A stretch of DNA of 64,000 bases. Source: Antedon mediterranea. Taxonomy: Eukaryota > Echinodermata > Crinoidea > Comatulida > Antedonidae. The notes under the pieces were generated by a model that was given only the letters and a program-made list of their open reading frames with translations, was not told the DNA's origin and ran no database searches. A program made the translations under genes and the position numbers. The stretch spans positions 7,378,001 to 7,442,000 of the forward strand of contig NC_092672.1 of assembly GCF_964355755.1 (NCBI RefSeq), given 5' to 3'. How positions within the stretch are numbered: the first letter of the stretch is position 1; every line of letters starts with the position of its first letter. Of this stretch, positions 24,201-35,447 are shown piece after piece.

Positions 24201-27200
24201 GGTCAATCATTCATATAGAAAATAATAAATTTATTATTTTTATATTTATAATAAATAATCAAAATAATAAAAAAATTCTTTTTAATGAAAATTTATGCTT
24301 GTGTGTTTTAGATGCAACTTCGAGTAAAGAGCCTGCATCCATTTTGAGTCCATGGTCAAGATTTATCCGACCAATGGTCAGATGCCTTTTTGTAGGTAAG
24401 TAAGTTTATTTTTCCACACATAAAATTAAGCGCTTTCCACATGTGTGTTTTCTTTATCCACACGTAAAAAATGAATCCTAAAGTATTTTGTACGTCACAG
24501 TTGTTTTTATTGTTTTCTTTATTTTTTTACAGGTTACTTAAATATGGATGCTGTTTTATTTTGTTGGGACCAGTATATACTCTGTTTAGGTAGTCCAAAG
24601 TCAAGCCTTGTACACGCACTGACGGCATCAATCCTTCTAACACTGAGTAGAGAACTTAAAGAATGCCAATCGGTAAATTATTCCTGTATTTCTTAAGCTC
24701 TATCTACACTATCAGGGATGTCACCACGCTGGTCGGCGCTGGTCGGCCCCGACCAGCACTCAACATTTCCGACCAGGATTTACAGGCTGCCGACCACCAC
24801 TATTATTTATTAATCATTACGATATTTATATTAGGCCTAGGCCTAACTAAAATTCGTACTAAAACATTTTACCTAGCACATCGTCAAGCTAGCCTCATAT
24901 AGATAAGACAAAAGACTACAGCAAATGTTTCCGTGGTTACGTACGTTACTTTATTTGTAACACAATACCAGGCCTACCCTGCCCTGGTATTCATTGTTAC
25001 AGCTTGTGAGTCATGGCGAACAACGTGCTACACAGCACAGTGTACAAGTTTAAAGTTCACATAGCGACCATTCAAGCGTTTTATTTTGCACAGATTAAAA
25101 ATACAAACAAGTACGCAGTAATTAAAAATGTACAACTACATAGACCCAAACAAAATCATTTTTAATTGCTGAATGTTTTGTCACCCTGCTTTAATTATAT
25201 TATGTTACTAGTTTTACATTTTTGTACTCTACGAACTATTAAAAAAAATAAAAAAACATGCGCATGGTTCAGTGAGACCGGGCAAGTTCGTTCGTTTATG
25301 ATCGCCGAGCATGGTACAATAATTACACGTCCCTGGGATAACTTCAGGTTGCTGAACTTCAGTTAACCCATAAACACGTGTCTGTTCTTGCCGGCCATGC
25401 ACTACATGCTTGCCGCACAGTTGTGAAACAAAAAATCCGGAATTCGCGAATACGCTAAACAACTCTCGCGCAAAAGAACACGAACATTATATCGAGCAAC
25501 AAGTAGTAAGGTCTAGGCTAATAATTTATCTACAGTATTTGATTAGGGATTAGGCCTAAATAAGGAAGCGCCTGTTTTTGTGGAATTCAGATTTTGGGGC
25601 ATCTATCTAAGCCTTGGCTAGGCCTAGTGGTCGTAGTGTCTACAAGGCTAGGCCTATTAAAGCCTGACGCGATCTATTGCTATTCATTTCGTAGGCGTTT
25701 TTTTTGTTTTCGCGAATAATAACGGCGACTCCCCGGTGGTACAAGGTTAGGCCTAGACCTGACGCAATTTGTTGTTATTATTATTTTCATAATTCTTTAT
25801 GTTTCGCTAAAATAACGACAAACCCCGGGGGGGGGGGGATACCTCGGGGGACCCCTCCCCGGGAAATTTGCCGACCGGCACTCCAAAAAGCTGGTGACAT
25901 CCCTGCACTATCACTGACAAAAAATGTGGTGTGGCCATATATGGACGTGTTGATGTCATATTACTACCATATTTGGGCATATCCCTACCATATTTAAGTA
26001 CATAACACTTAACAGTTTTTTTGTCAAACTAGTTTGGCAGTGTAGATGTGCAATGTTACGAAGTCTGCATGCATAGTGTATACTATGTAGGATCTACAGT
26101 CATGAATGATTGTCTTCTTATGTATAGTAACAAATATGAATGTACTTAAAATAGTAACACCTGACTTTACTCTATAAAATGGTTTTACTGTACATGACAA
26201 ATTATCTCACTGTAATAGATACATGCATGTTTAACGATAGTACGGCAGCACATTGATTGAGCAATTCTTCAATACTTAATATTTTTTTCATATATTTTTA
26301 AAAGCTACAAGAAATGCAAGAAGTTTTGAAGTCAAAATCAAAGCAAATAAAGAAAGAAGAATTAATGTACAAGGTAATATCTATATAATTTTAATTTAAG
26401 ATTTCTATATATTTAAATAAAAACAACATTTGAGTAATTTTGCCATAACAGTAAATCTTTCAGCTCACAAATTATTCCCCCCATTCAACATTTAAACATT
26501 CATTATTTATATAATATAGATACAAAAGTATTTTTTGACTGAACTTAAAAAGGAGTTGACTGAAGATGAAACAAGCTTCCAGACATTTGATCCAACTCAT
26601 CAATGTAAGTATTTAATTGTATATGCCAGAAATCATTTTAGAATTTAAACAAAAGCAGAGTGCAATGAAAGAGTTGAACCTCCCTATAAGTATACACTTT
26701 TCATGAACCCAAGAGTGTCCGCTTAAAAGATGTCTAACCGATACATAATAGTATTTGTCTTATTTTCACAGCCACATTAGAACCTTTCAAAACATTAAAT
26801 TCTGCATCTCTGCCACAAACTGTTAATGCACAAGATAGACGCCTAGCTAGACAAGAACGAGAAGAAGCAAGGAAAAGGTGTGTACCACCTAATTGTTATT
26901 GTTAACATGACCTAATAAAGTGTCCCTTAATAGATGTTGTTGTAATGGTAAAGCTACTATTGCCCATCTTTCTTTTAACAAGAAAGTATTTCCTTAAAAA
27001 GGGTGTCCCTTGAATCTGGTGTTGGTCACATTGTCCCTGTTTCATTTCACAGGAAAGTGTACCCTTGATATGGGTGTCTTCGGTTTTACTATACTGTATT
27101 ATGTAAACAATAGCATATTACACATTTTCAGCCATTATACGCCAAACTTGTAATATACATTGTCATAGCCTTGCGGTTTTATTCTCTATTGAACCTTTAT

Positions 27201-28848
27201 AAATGTCAAAATTTGTTTTTGAAGTTCTTAAAGTTAGTGAAAATATTATTTAAGTTGTTATTGCAATGTTCATGCTTGTATCGCCTACTACTGTATTTGT
27301 ATGCCATGTTGGACAATGTTATCCCCAGTTGTCAATAAAAGATAACAGAATATGTATCTTACAAATGTTTGTCATTACAGAGAACTGGAAAAGAAAAATG
27401 AGAAAGAGAAGACACAGTTGGAGATGAAAAGTAGGAACGAACTACTGGAAAAAGTAGTAGAAGAAAAAAGGCAGACATATCTTGAAAGAGAAAATCAGCA
27501 ATTAGAAATGCTGCTTCAACAGGTAATACCTGTAGTTTACATAGTCACAATCGGTATATTCAATTTGGATATGTTTCAGTTGAGTACAGTAGAACGCTTA
27601 AAAGGATACCATTTTGGACCCAACAAACTGTCCCCTGAATAAGGGTTGACTGTAGTGTTAAAATATATAGTGTCTCTCATTTGTTTCATAAAAAATTGTC
27701 CCCTGAATTGGGGTGTCTCCTGAATAGGAAGGTGTTGTTCTACTGTATTTATTTAGTATTTTGAATGATGTTAGCAAACTATCTTTATACAGGAAAGGGA
27801 GCAAAAGCTTGATTTCGAGAGAAAAACACGTATAGAAATCGACCAACTGATGGAACGGCTAAGATCTTCCAGGAATTTAGATTCTCCCCCTCTTATACCG
27901 GAATCAAAAATTGAAACACCGTTTTTACCAAGATTATCACAAATCAGGTATTAACATTTTTTTCATCACTTTTCATTTAATGTGATGCCTTTTCTTATTG
28001 TGTTTCAGTTGGGGCCTGTCTATTTAACTCTTATTTGCAACTGCATTTTAATCTAAATTGTGTTTTATATTATCATTTATGATTACAGTCATCACCCTAT
28101 TAATCCACCTGTGTCGCCACTAAGCCGACACTCGACAGCAAAGCCAGACAAAGGTTTACAAGAAAGATCAGACGAACAGTTAGCAAAGAATACAAGCCTT
28201 GATATTATGCAGAAAGTCATGCAAAGTTTTAACAAAGGTAAGCCTACAATTAAATAATAACAGTCCCGTCCAATGACAATTGGTACTAAATGCTCTATAG
28301 AAATAATTATCATATTGTAATATATTGGTCAAAAAAACTGTTTGTGTACATGGACATTTTTATTTTATTCTTTTTCATCAAACAGCGTGAACGCCAAAAA
28401 AGGAGCGATAAAAAACAATCATTTAATCCTCAAATTCTAGAATATTATCCACGGATGGCAAATTTTGACTTCGGCATTGTCCGTGTACTCCATTGTCCAC
28501 TTCTTTCGTCACTGTTTATCATCCTGGCTTTTTCATACTGGATCAAGACGTATGCTAATATTTATTATTACCATATTTATTCAAATAAACACCTCGAATA
28601 AACATCCGGCCCCTCCCCCATAGAACATCATTTTGAACAAAGGTCCCCTCGAATATTCCTTCAGTTGTTACTGTGTGATTGGAATATATAAATGAATTAA
28701 CGAAAAAGTTATCTTTGCTAATTTAAAAACTGAAAGCCATTTTTAGTGTTTAATTCATGCTTTGCTTTTAAAACAAATATTGAATTCTGTGTGTAATGAA
28801 TTCTTTGCAGTTGCTAATGGCGACAGTGCAGTAGATGAAGCCAGTTAA
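21239..28848 (+). CDS. TBC-like domain and coiled-coil protein, 636 aa, not identified
   Basis: Exons: 21239-21310, 21858-21996, 22125-22385, 22653-22787, 23269-23498, 23948-24053, 24312-24395, 24533-24672, 26305-26373, 26520-26604, 26772-26877, 27381-27522, 27793-27947, 28089-28237, 28811-28848. All junctions are in frame. The start MAAAEKNFPSEWLL is the first ATG before a good donor. Residues about 110-390 have a TBC (Rab-GAP) flavour: PLRELSWKLYLQNP, DLDIIHQSEAAL..RPLANN, LKSVLSYHHA, and MDAVLFCWDQYILCLG like the closing WDQ helix. The classical IxxDxxR and YxQ catalytic fingers are not apparent, so GAP activity is doubtful. Residues about 440-550 are a charged coiled coil (ERENQQLEMLLQQ, RKTRIEIDQLMERL). 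The tail is Ser/Pro-rich and ends DEAS. A cytoskeletal or ciliary/vesicle role would be guesswork. A second, alternative last exon exists at 29674-29807. A poly(A) signal AATAAA lies at 28997-29002. Confidence 0.8.
22398..22516. mobile_element. MITE family A, copy 5 (short)
   Basis: Inverted ends ctgtctacactataaaacta and tttgatagtgtggacagagc with a reduced interior. It begins about 12 bp after the exon 3 donor of the TBC-like gene. Confidence 0.7.
24692..26052. mobile_element. MITE family A, copy 6, split by a nested element
   Basis: The left fragment ttaagctctatctacactat (24692-24712) and the right fragment from 25906 (cactatcactgacaaaaaat ... gtttggcagtgtagatgt) together make one family A copy. 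The 1,193 bp between them is a separate insertion. Confidence 0.7.
24713..25905. mobile_element. 1,193-bp element with CAGGGATGTCACCA ends
   Basis: Terminal inverted repeat CAGGGATGTCACCA at the left and TGGTGACATCCCTG at the right. It is flanked by a duplicated CACTAT (24707-24712 and 25906-25911). If the shared CA is assigned to the target, the duplication can be read as CACTATCA. Sub-terminal GGTCGGC / GCCGACC words also pair. The interior has no long reading frame, so it is probably non-autonomous. CAGGG termini would suit a hAT-type element, but a 6-bp duplication would not, so I leave it unclassified. A G-run lies at about 25828. Confidence 0.7.
27585..27747. mobile_element. TA-flanked MITE (TACAGTAGAAC ends)
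   Basis: Left TACAGTAGAACGCTTAAAAG and right gtgttgttctactgta are inverted. The interior repeats 'gtcccctgaat'. Related internal words occur at 44.03-44.22 kb and 26.9-27.1 kb. It lies in an intron of the TBC-like gene. Confidence 0.55.
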
Positions 28849-30858
28849 GGTCAAATAATAGTAGTGGTATCTCATTGTGATCACAATGCTGCTATGGTAC
28901 TCTCAGTCTACGAACAGAGGTGTGTGTTCGAATCAAATTTGAACACTTTTTTTTATTAACCCTTTAATTTAATTTAATTATGTCAGTGTAAAATTGAATA
29001 AAAAATATTGTTATTTGTCTTTAAGTTTTAGTACACCTAAAATGCATTCTAGCAGATTTAAATTGTTAAATAATATTGTAAATATTTACATACTTTTAGT
29101 AATTTAAGATAGATATTTATTTATGTATTTGATATTATTATCTAGGTTTATTATATATTATATCATAATGTTATCTGGCCTTTAATTAAATTATGAGATC
29201 AAAAATCGACTAGAATGTTGTTTTATAAACACTATTTAGTATTAAATATTGTTATATACTACTTAATTAGCTTAGGACTTATTGATAATTATTATTGACT
29301 TATAATTGAACTACATTTGACTAATTGGGCTGTTAGTGCAGCAGTCAGTCACAATATTTCATTTTCTTGGCTAATCGGCAATTCGCTGCAAACTGAGATT
29401 TTGCAATCTCTGGCAGTCGCGGCATAATGGGATTTGGAAATATCTGGGAGTTGCAGCAAACTTGAGATTCCGCAAATTGATTAGATACCCCTTGACTAGG
29501 TGAAAAACGTTGAACGTGGGTCTCTCTTTCCAGCACAATTAGTGTACTAACATTTAAAGCAGATATTTTACACAATCCTAATCTTTGTGCACCTTAGCCT
29601 GCAGCTTATGACGTTGACCTATTTCAGCATAAATCCATTTTCTGCAAGTTTTCTCTAAACTTCTTTTTATTAGATGAGGTCAAAGCCAAGTCAAAAAACA
29701 TGCGTGATACTGTGAAAGAAAGGATACCTGCGTATGAACCAGTTTGGCGAACCACCAGGTATAAAAACACAGAACAGCAGCAAATATCTATTGTTCTGTC
29801 TATTTAATAAACATTAAACTTAAGTTACTACATTAAAAGTAGACAAAAAAGTCACATAAAAGGATACATTTTACCCATATATAGTAGTATGTGCAAAATA
29901 TTGTATGTAGTAAACATTAATGCTAAATTGCATTAAATGCACAAAAAAACATCACAAAAAAAGTTCACATTTTAAACCAAAACCCTGTAGTCAAGTAAAA
30001 TTCTATAAAATGTTAACGCAATAAATATGTACATTACAGTGTATATTGTATAAACCATGAGTCACAGAAAGAATTAAAATCCCTGTTTAGAAAATGCTGT
30101 TAGTACTGTAAATATAATAATTAACTTATTAATAAAAGTATTAGAATAGGTAACCATACTACCATGCAAAATGTACTGTATTTACATTTTTTTTTATATT
30201 GGAAAATTGCATTGACTTTGCCTGCATTTCCCAATATTAAACTACATTTAATATAGGAAAATTATATATTTTTCTATTTACTATACATTTACAGGCATAT
30301 AAAAACTCTAAACTGCCCAGTGTTATTGGGTATAATATACATATACTATAATTACCAAGATTAAGTTTTTCCCCAATAGAATAGAATAGAATGTATTGTA
30401 CTTAAATTACTAACTTTTACTTGTTAAACTTTAACTACCATAATATTGAAAGCAAATACTTCCATTTAATTGTATTTTAGCAGATTTGAATGTAGTAGCA
30501 GACAAATAATATATAAACACAAAATAGCAGATAGGACATCATACCAGGGACTCTTCCCTGATCATACTAATGGCGGATATGACATCATAGTCCACACAAA
30601 AGGATAGGCTCCTATTTTTTAGAACCGACATATATACCATTGGCTATTAAACAAAATTTGATTATAATATGCTTGATGAATACCCCATTTTTAATTTGTC
30701 TATTGTTTTACCATAAATATCAGCCTGTGATAAGGTATCAGACAATGTAAACCACTCTGGACAATAACCACCAATTTTGGACTGTACCATTGTTAGAGTG
30801 GGGTGGTTGGTGTTGCTCTCGCTCTACAATGGAGTGTGGTGTGTGGTGTCCTTCATTC
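28849..30858. other. Convergent spacer between the TBC-like gene and PRODH
   Basis: 3' ends of two converging genes. It contains the alternative last exon of the TBC-like gene (29674-29807). The remainder is AT-rich, with a G/C-richer patch at 29340-29560 of unknown nature. No other gene seen. Confidence 0.5.
29674..29807 (+). CDS. Alternative 3' terminal exon of the TBC-like gene
   Basis: A strong acceptor (ttctttttattag) at 29673 opens a frame in the same phase as exon 28811-28848, so exon 14 (ending 28237) can splice to either. It reads D-EVKAKSKNMRDTVKERIPA then YEPVWRTT. If read through it stops at 29805-29807, with an overlapping AATAAA at 29806-29811. A donor-like GTATAAA at 29759 could instead continue to an unseen exon. 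The amino-acid composition looks like genuine coding sequence. Confidence 0.5.
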
Positions 30859-33800
30859 TTAGAAAATCCTCTTTCTTAATGCCTGTGACAACATTTTCTT
30901 CTCCTTGTCTAGCCTTGCAAATACAGACTTGTTTTCAATGGCTCGACGCGACATGTTTGGCATTACATCCTCTATTGACCCACATGGGACGGACTTGTGG
31001 ATTAGATATCCAGCCTTGCCTGTAAAACAGAATATAAATACACTAATGTAAAAAATGGTATAATCAATATTAAAACACTAATGTAAAGCTCCCTGCTGTA
31101 AATTGGTAAAGTTAGGGTTAAGTATAGTATGTGTAAAAAGGAAGTACTCTAAATTTAAAAAAAAATTGAAATTAAAACAAAAAGATTTGTTTCACAATGA
31201 AATGTATACAAACAACAATATATGTTTCACAATGAAATGCATATAATAAACAATATTATATTTTTCACAATGGAATGCATAAAAATAAAAAATATGAAAT
31301 GCATAACAAACAAAAGATAACCTTCACAATAGAATGCATAAAAACAAAAGATGGCATATTGTTGTTTACCTAGGCTGTAGGAGACATGATCACACATGCC
31401 CATTAACTGTCCAAAATACACCTTGCCCGATTTCTTTTCAATGCCTTCTTTCTTCATCCTGAAAATATAGTATAGTATTTTGTTCTCTACTACTGTATAC
31501 TATTATCAAATAGGAGGTGTTCATTAATAGGATTTCTACTGTATTTAAAGGCTCTGTCTACACTATCAAACTAGTTTAAAAAGTTTGATGTTCCAAGATA
31601 TGGTAGTGATATGATGTGTGTCCATGCATTTTTGTCACAAAGTTTTATAGTGTAGACAGAGCTGATGCAAAACATATCAAAAATGATAACTTACTTTGCA
31701 ACAACCCTCTTAACAGATTTTTCATTGTGTGTGGCAAACATAGTGATGTATTTTCCATTCAGTGAATTTCTGATCTGGTTAAAGGCATAGTCCATACACT
31801 TGTTATATGACAAATTGGTTTTCTCATAAGAGTCATTGGTTGGAGCTGTACAAAAAAATTAAATCATCAGTTCATCTGACCTATTGGAAGACTAAAAATA
31901 CTTTTTTTATATAATATTTTTTTTTTTTGCTTTCTAACAAATATGTAGTGACACTGACAGTAGAAATGGTTTAATTTGGGCTATTTATGTGGTTTTAAAT
32001 ACTTTAAAATAAGACAAGGTCATTTTATTTGACTTAAATTTAAGGCGCACTCATGTAAGATAAATTCTAAAATAGAATGAAAGAATAACATAGCAAGTAG
32101 GTATAACATGCAAAACAATGCTGTTAATAGTAATTATGATTATACATACAGATAAAACCCTAATTATCAACCCCTTCAAGACGCAACAAAATGTCCATTG
32201 AATGTGGATTGGCCTTGGTAATGAAACTAAATTAAATAAAACATATTTCCTCTTGTTTTGTAGGAAAGTGTATAATTTAGAGGTGTTCTACTGTGTATTT
32301 AATTTTACCTTGAAAACCATTTTTCAATGCTAGGGCCTTTTCAGTTTCCAAGTAAGCACCTCTAACAAGTTTAAATCCAAAACCAAAGTTTTCCTTCTTG
32401 GCCAGTTCACCATCCTTACACAAGTTGTTGAAAGTTTCTTTCAGTAATGCTTGGTACGTGCCCCATACGTATGTTTTCTTGTGGTTGAACTTTGACATCA
32501 TGGCAAACGTGATCATTGCCATTGTGGAGCAGTTACTATAGTATTCTGCGTCCACCAAAAACACAAAGTCACAGTCAACAGATTTCTGAGGGAAAGAAAA
32601 ACCCAAAACAAAATGAACATAAAAGTACAATACAAAAGTAATACAATTCAACAAACATTTTTAATTGTTATTATTCTATTAAGCTGGCCAAGATATTACA
32701 ATTGGCCTTGTTAAGAATTCCCTACAAAATAATAAAAATTGGTTTAATTGACAAAACACAAAAGAAACTAATTTTAAAAGAAAAAAATTTTAATCAGGAT
32801 TCCATAGTTTTGGGATTTGAGGTCATAAACTATATTCTTACCTGGGCTACTTTGTTAATTCTCTGTAGTGCAGCTGCCAATGCCTCGTTCTCTGCTGCAG
32901 TAAGCTCAGGAATTGGCTGTCCATACAAGAAAAAGATTTTTCTTTTATGATATTGAGTTAATATAAGAGTTTTACAGAAATTGTAACACATACAGCGATA
33001 ATGCTGATATAAATAATAATCTGGAATTGTAGAGGTGACAAAATAAAATTATAGAATCATTACTGTTGAAGCACATAATAATGTAGCAGTGAAGATGCAG
33101 GTATAGAAACAGGATAAAATCATGGAAGAGATATCACTAAATACTGTAAGATACTTATTCGTTTACAAACCGAGTATGAATGATGAGTTGTTGACCCAAA
33201 ATCACAGTAGAATAAATTATACCGATACCGAAAAAGAACATTGCTCAGCATTTAAACAGGTTATTTTTGGAAGCAGTCAACCAGATCCACATAGAGGAAA
33301 TCCATGGATGTGATTGGACGGTTAGAATATTATTATAAAGGCCTAGCTGTCTTTACCTGGAGATTGCCATCAAGACCTTGTGCAAAATTCTTATAGTTAA
33401 CCAGACTGTCATTATCAAAATTTCGTCCATTTTTCTTTAGAACAACTTCCAATTTATCCTGTAAAATAAATTAAATACAGTACAGTAATTTGTTTACATA
33501 TTTATAACTATCAATAGTTTAATTTGGGTGACTTTCTGGCAGTACTTAAAATAAATATACTAAGTCTTACCAACAATTCTGTATCAATAAAGCTGGATAA
33601 CTTTATTTGTGAGATTACTTGCTGTGATGTATCACAATGTGTGGTTTGAAGATTAATACACTCTAATACTCCATCAGCATTTGTATTATACCATTGCTCC
33701 TTATCACTAAAAATCAAATTATTAAATCATTTGAGATACTGTGGAAGTAGGATGGTTAGAGCATGGAGGAATTAAATAAATCCTCCATAGAGGATACTGG

Positions 33801-35447
33801 GGAAGCAGGTTCTTGGATTGGATACAGGACAATACTGGGGACATAGGTCCCTGGATTGAGTACAGGACAATACTGGGGAAGCAGGTCCCTGGATTGGGTA
33901 CAGGACAATACTGGGGAAGCAGGTCCCTGGATTGGGTACAGGACAATACTGGGGACGTAGGTCCCTGGATTGGATACAGGACAATACTGGGGACATAGGT
34001 CCCTGGATTGGGTACATTACAATACTGGGGAAGCAGGTCCCTAGATTGGGTACAGGACAATACTAAGGAAGCAGGTTCCTCCTGGATTGAGTACAGGATG
34101 ATACTGGGGAAGCAGGTCCCTGGATTGGGTACAGGACGATACTGAAAAAGCAGGTCCCTAGATTGGGTACAGGACAATACAGGGGAGCAGGTTCCTGGAT
34201 TCCGATTGGGTACAGGGCGATACTGGAGTAGCAGGTCCCTGGATTGGGTACAGGATGATACTGGAGAAGCAGGTTCCTGGATTGGGTGCAGGTCCCTGGA
34301 TTGGGTACAGGACGATACTGGGAAAGCAGGTCCCTGGATTGGGTACGTGACAATAAAGGGGAGCAGGTCCCTGGATTGGGTACAGGAGCTAATTGGAAAG
34401 CAGGTCCCTGGATTGGGTACAGGATATTAGGGAAGCAGGTCCCTGGACTGGTTGTATTATTTACCTGCAACCTGATGAGTCCTCAGCTGTAATGTGCAGC
34501 ATTGATCCAATTTGAGCAGATGAAAGACGGGCAACAGTTTTACCTATTTCTTCTGATGTTTCTCCTGAGACAAATTGACTATAGAAGGTAGCCTTCATTA
34601 CTGAAGAAAACAGTCTTTTACCGAGAATTCCTTGTCCAATTTTCCATAGCTGTAAAAACAGTGGTGTCAATTTGATAGTTATTGATTTATTAAAAGTTGT
34701 TGATTTATTAAAAGTTGTTGATTTGGAATAAAAACAAATGTATACAATAACATTTAAAAACAAAAATGTAAACAAAAATGAAAATAAGGATTGACCTTAT
34801 TAAAATCCATTATTTTTTTACTTAAAGATGTATTGTCCCCCAAAAACATGAAAAATTAAGATTTATAAAATCAGACTTTAAATAGGCCATTTTGTAGTTT
34901 AATCAAGTTATTTACTTCTGTAATTAAAAAAAAATCTATTTGAGGCAAAAAAAAAACCCCAAAAAATGGTTTTTCAACAAAGTTTCTATTTTTATTTATT
35001 ATATTAATATAAAATTAAAATATAGAAAGAAAAGTATAATTAACATACCTTCAATGCATTATTTACGAAAACATTGTAGCTGCAGATTCGCAAAATAAGC
35101 ATAGCTCTAAGCAGTTCGAGGTTACTTTGATTTGCAAATGCTTTTTCTGCATTTTCAAAATCAAGTTCTGCATGTGTGGCCTCATCTTCGTAGCCTAATC
35201 CCAGTGTAGACTTTATATCTACATCATTTGACCATGGACGATCTGGCCACTGAGCACTACCGGAAACGCCACCGAAATGATCTGTTACCGTGTCCGATTT
35301 ATTGACGCTGTCCATATTGCTGCTATACCCATATTTGGGTGTATGCCAAGTAGTTAAAATCCACGGGTATTTCTGCTTTATCAGCCTGTTGTTATCGCGA
35401 CTGATGAGTAAACGACGAAAACCTGTAATGAATCGAATTTGATTCAT
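30859..35447 (-). CDS. PRODH: Proline dehydrogenase, mitochondrial, complete
   Basis: FAD enzyme of the mitochondrial inner membrane that oxidises L-proline to pyrroline-5-carboxylate, the first step of proline catabolism. Exons 5'-3': 35447-35049, 34649-34465, 33706-33571, 33458-33357, 32916-32842, 32585-32309, 31845-31695, 31458-31370, 31019-30859. They give 524 aa in continuous frame. The N-terminus MNQIRFITGFRRLLISR is basic and amphipathic, as expected of a targeting peptide. Barrel landmarks: FVFLVDAEYY, VWGTYQALLKETF, GFGFKLVRGAYLE, TMFATHNEKS, VYFGQLMGMCDHVSYSLG, and the substrate-binding arginine pair in NMSRRAIENKSV near the end. Length is a little short of human PRODH (600 aa), mostly at the N-terminus. 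It converges with the TBC-like gene and diverges from the decarboxylase array. Confidence 0.95.
31546..31663. mobile_element. MITE family A, copy 7
   Basis: aaaggctctgtctacactat at the left and tttatagtgtagacagagct at the right. Short interior. In a PRODH intron. Confidence 0.75.
33791..34457 (-). repeat. 38-bp minisatellite in PRODH intron 2
   Basis: About 17-18 tandem units with a 38-bp period (caggtccctggattgggtac followed by aggacaatactggggaag), with substitutions and a few shortened units. It is GC-richer than the surroundings. The array ends about 7 bp from the exon 2 donor (34464). Because 38 is not a multiple of three, all frames give repetitive pseudo-peptides, which are not genes. 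Confidence 0.95.
34822..34985. mobile_element. MITE family C, copy 3 (one end)
   Basis: Starts TTAAAGATGTATTGTCCCCC followed by 'aaaaacatgaaaaattaag' and 'aataggccat'. The other terminus is missing. In PRODH intron 1. Confidence 0.65.

Noticed and set aside
33791-34457. CRISPR-like array
   Set aside because: Units are contiguous 38-bp repeats without variable spacers, inside a eukaryotic intron.
33722-34470. Several open frames on both strands with PNPGTC / WIGYRTI repeats
   Set aside because: Direct translations of the 38-bp minisatellite in different frames. It lies in a PRODH intron.
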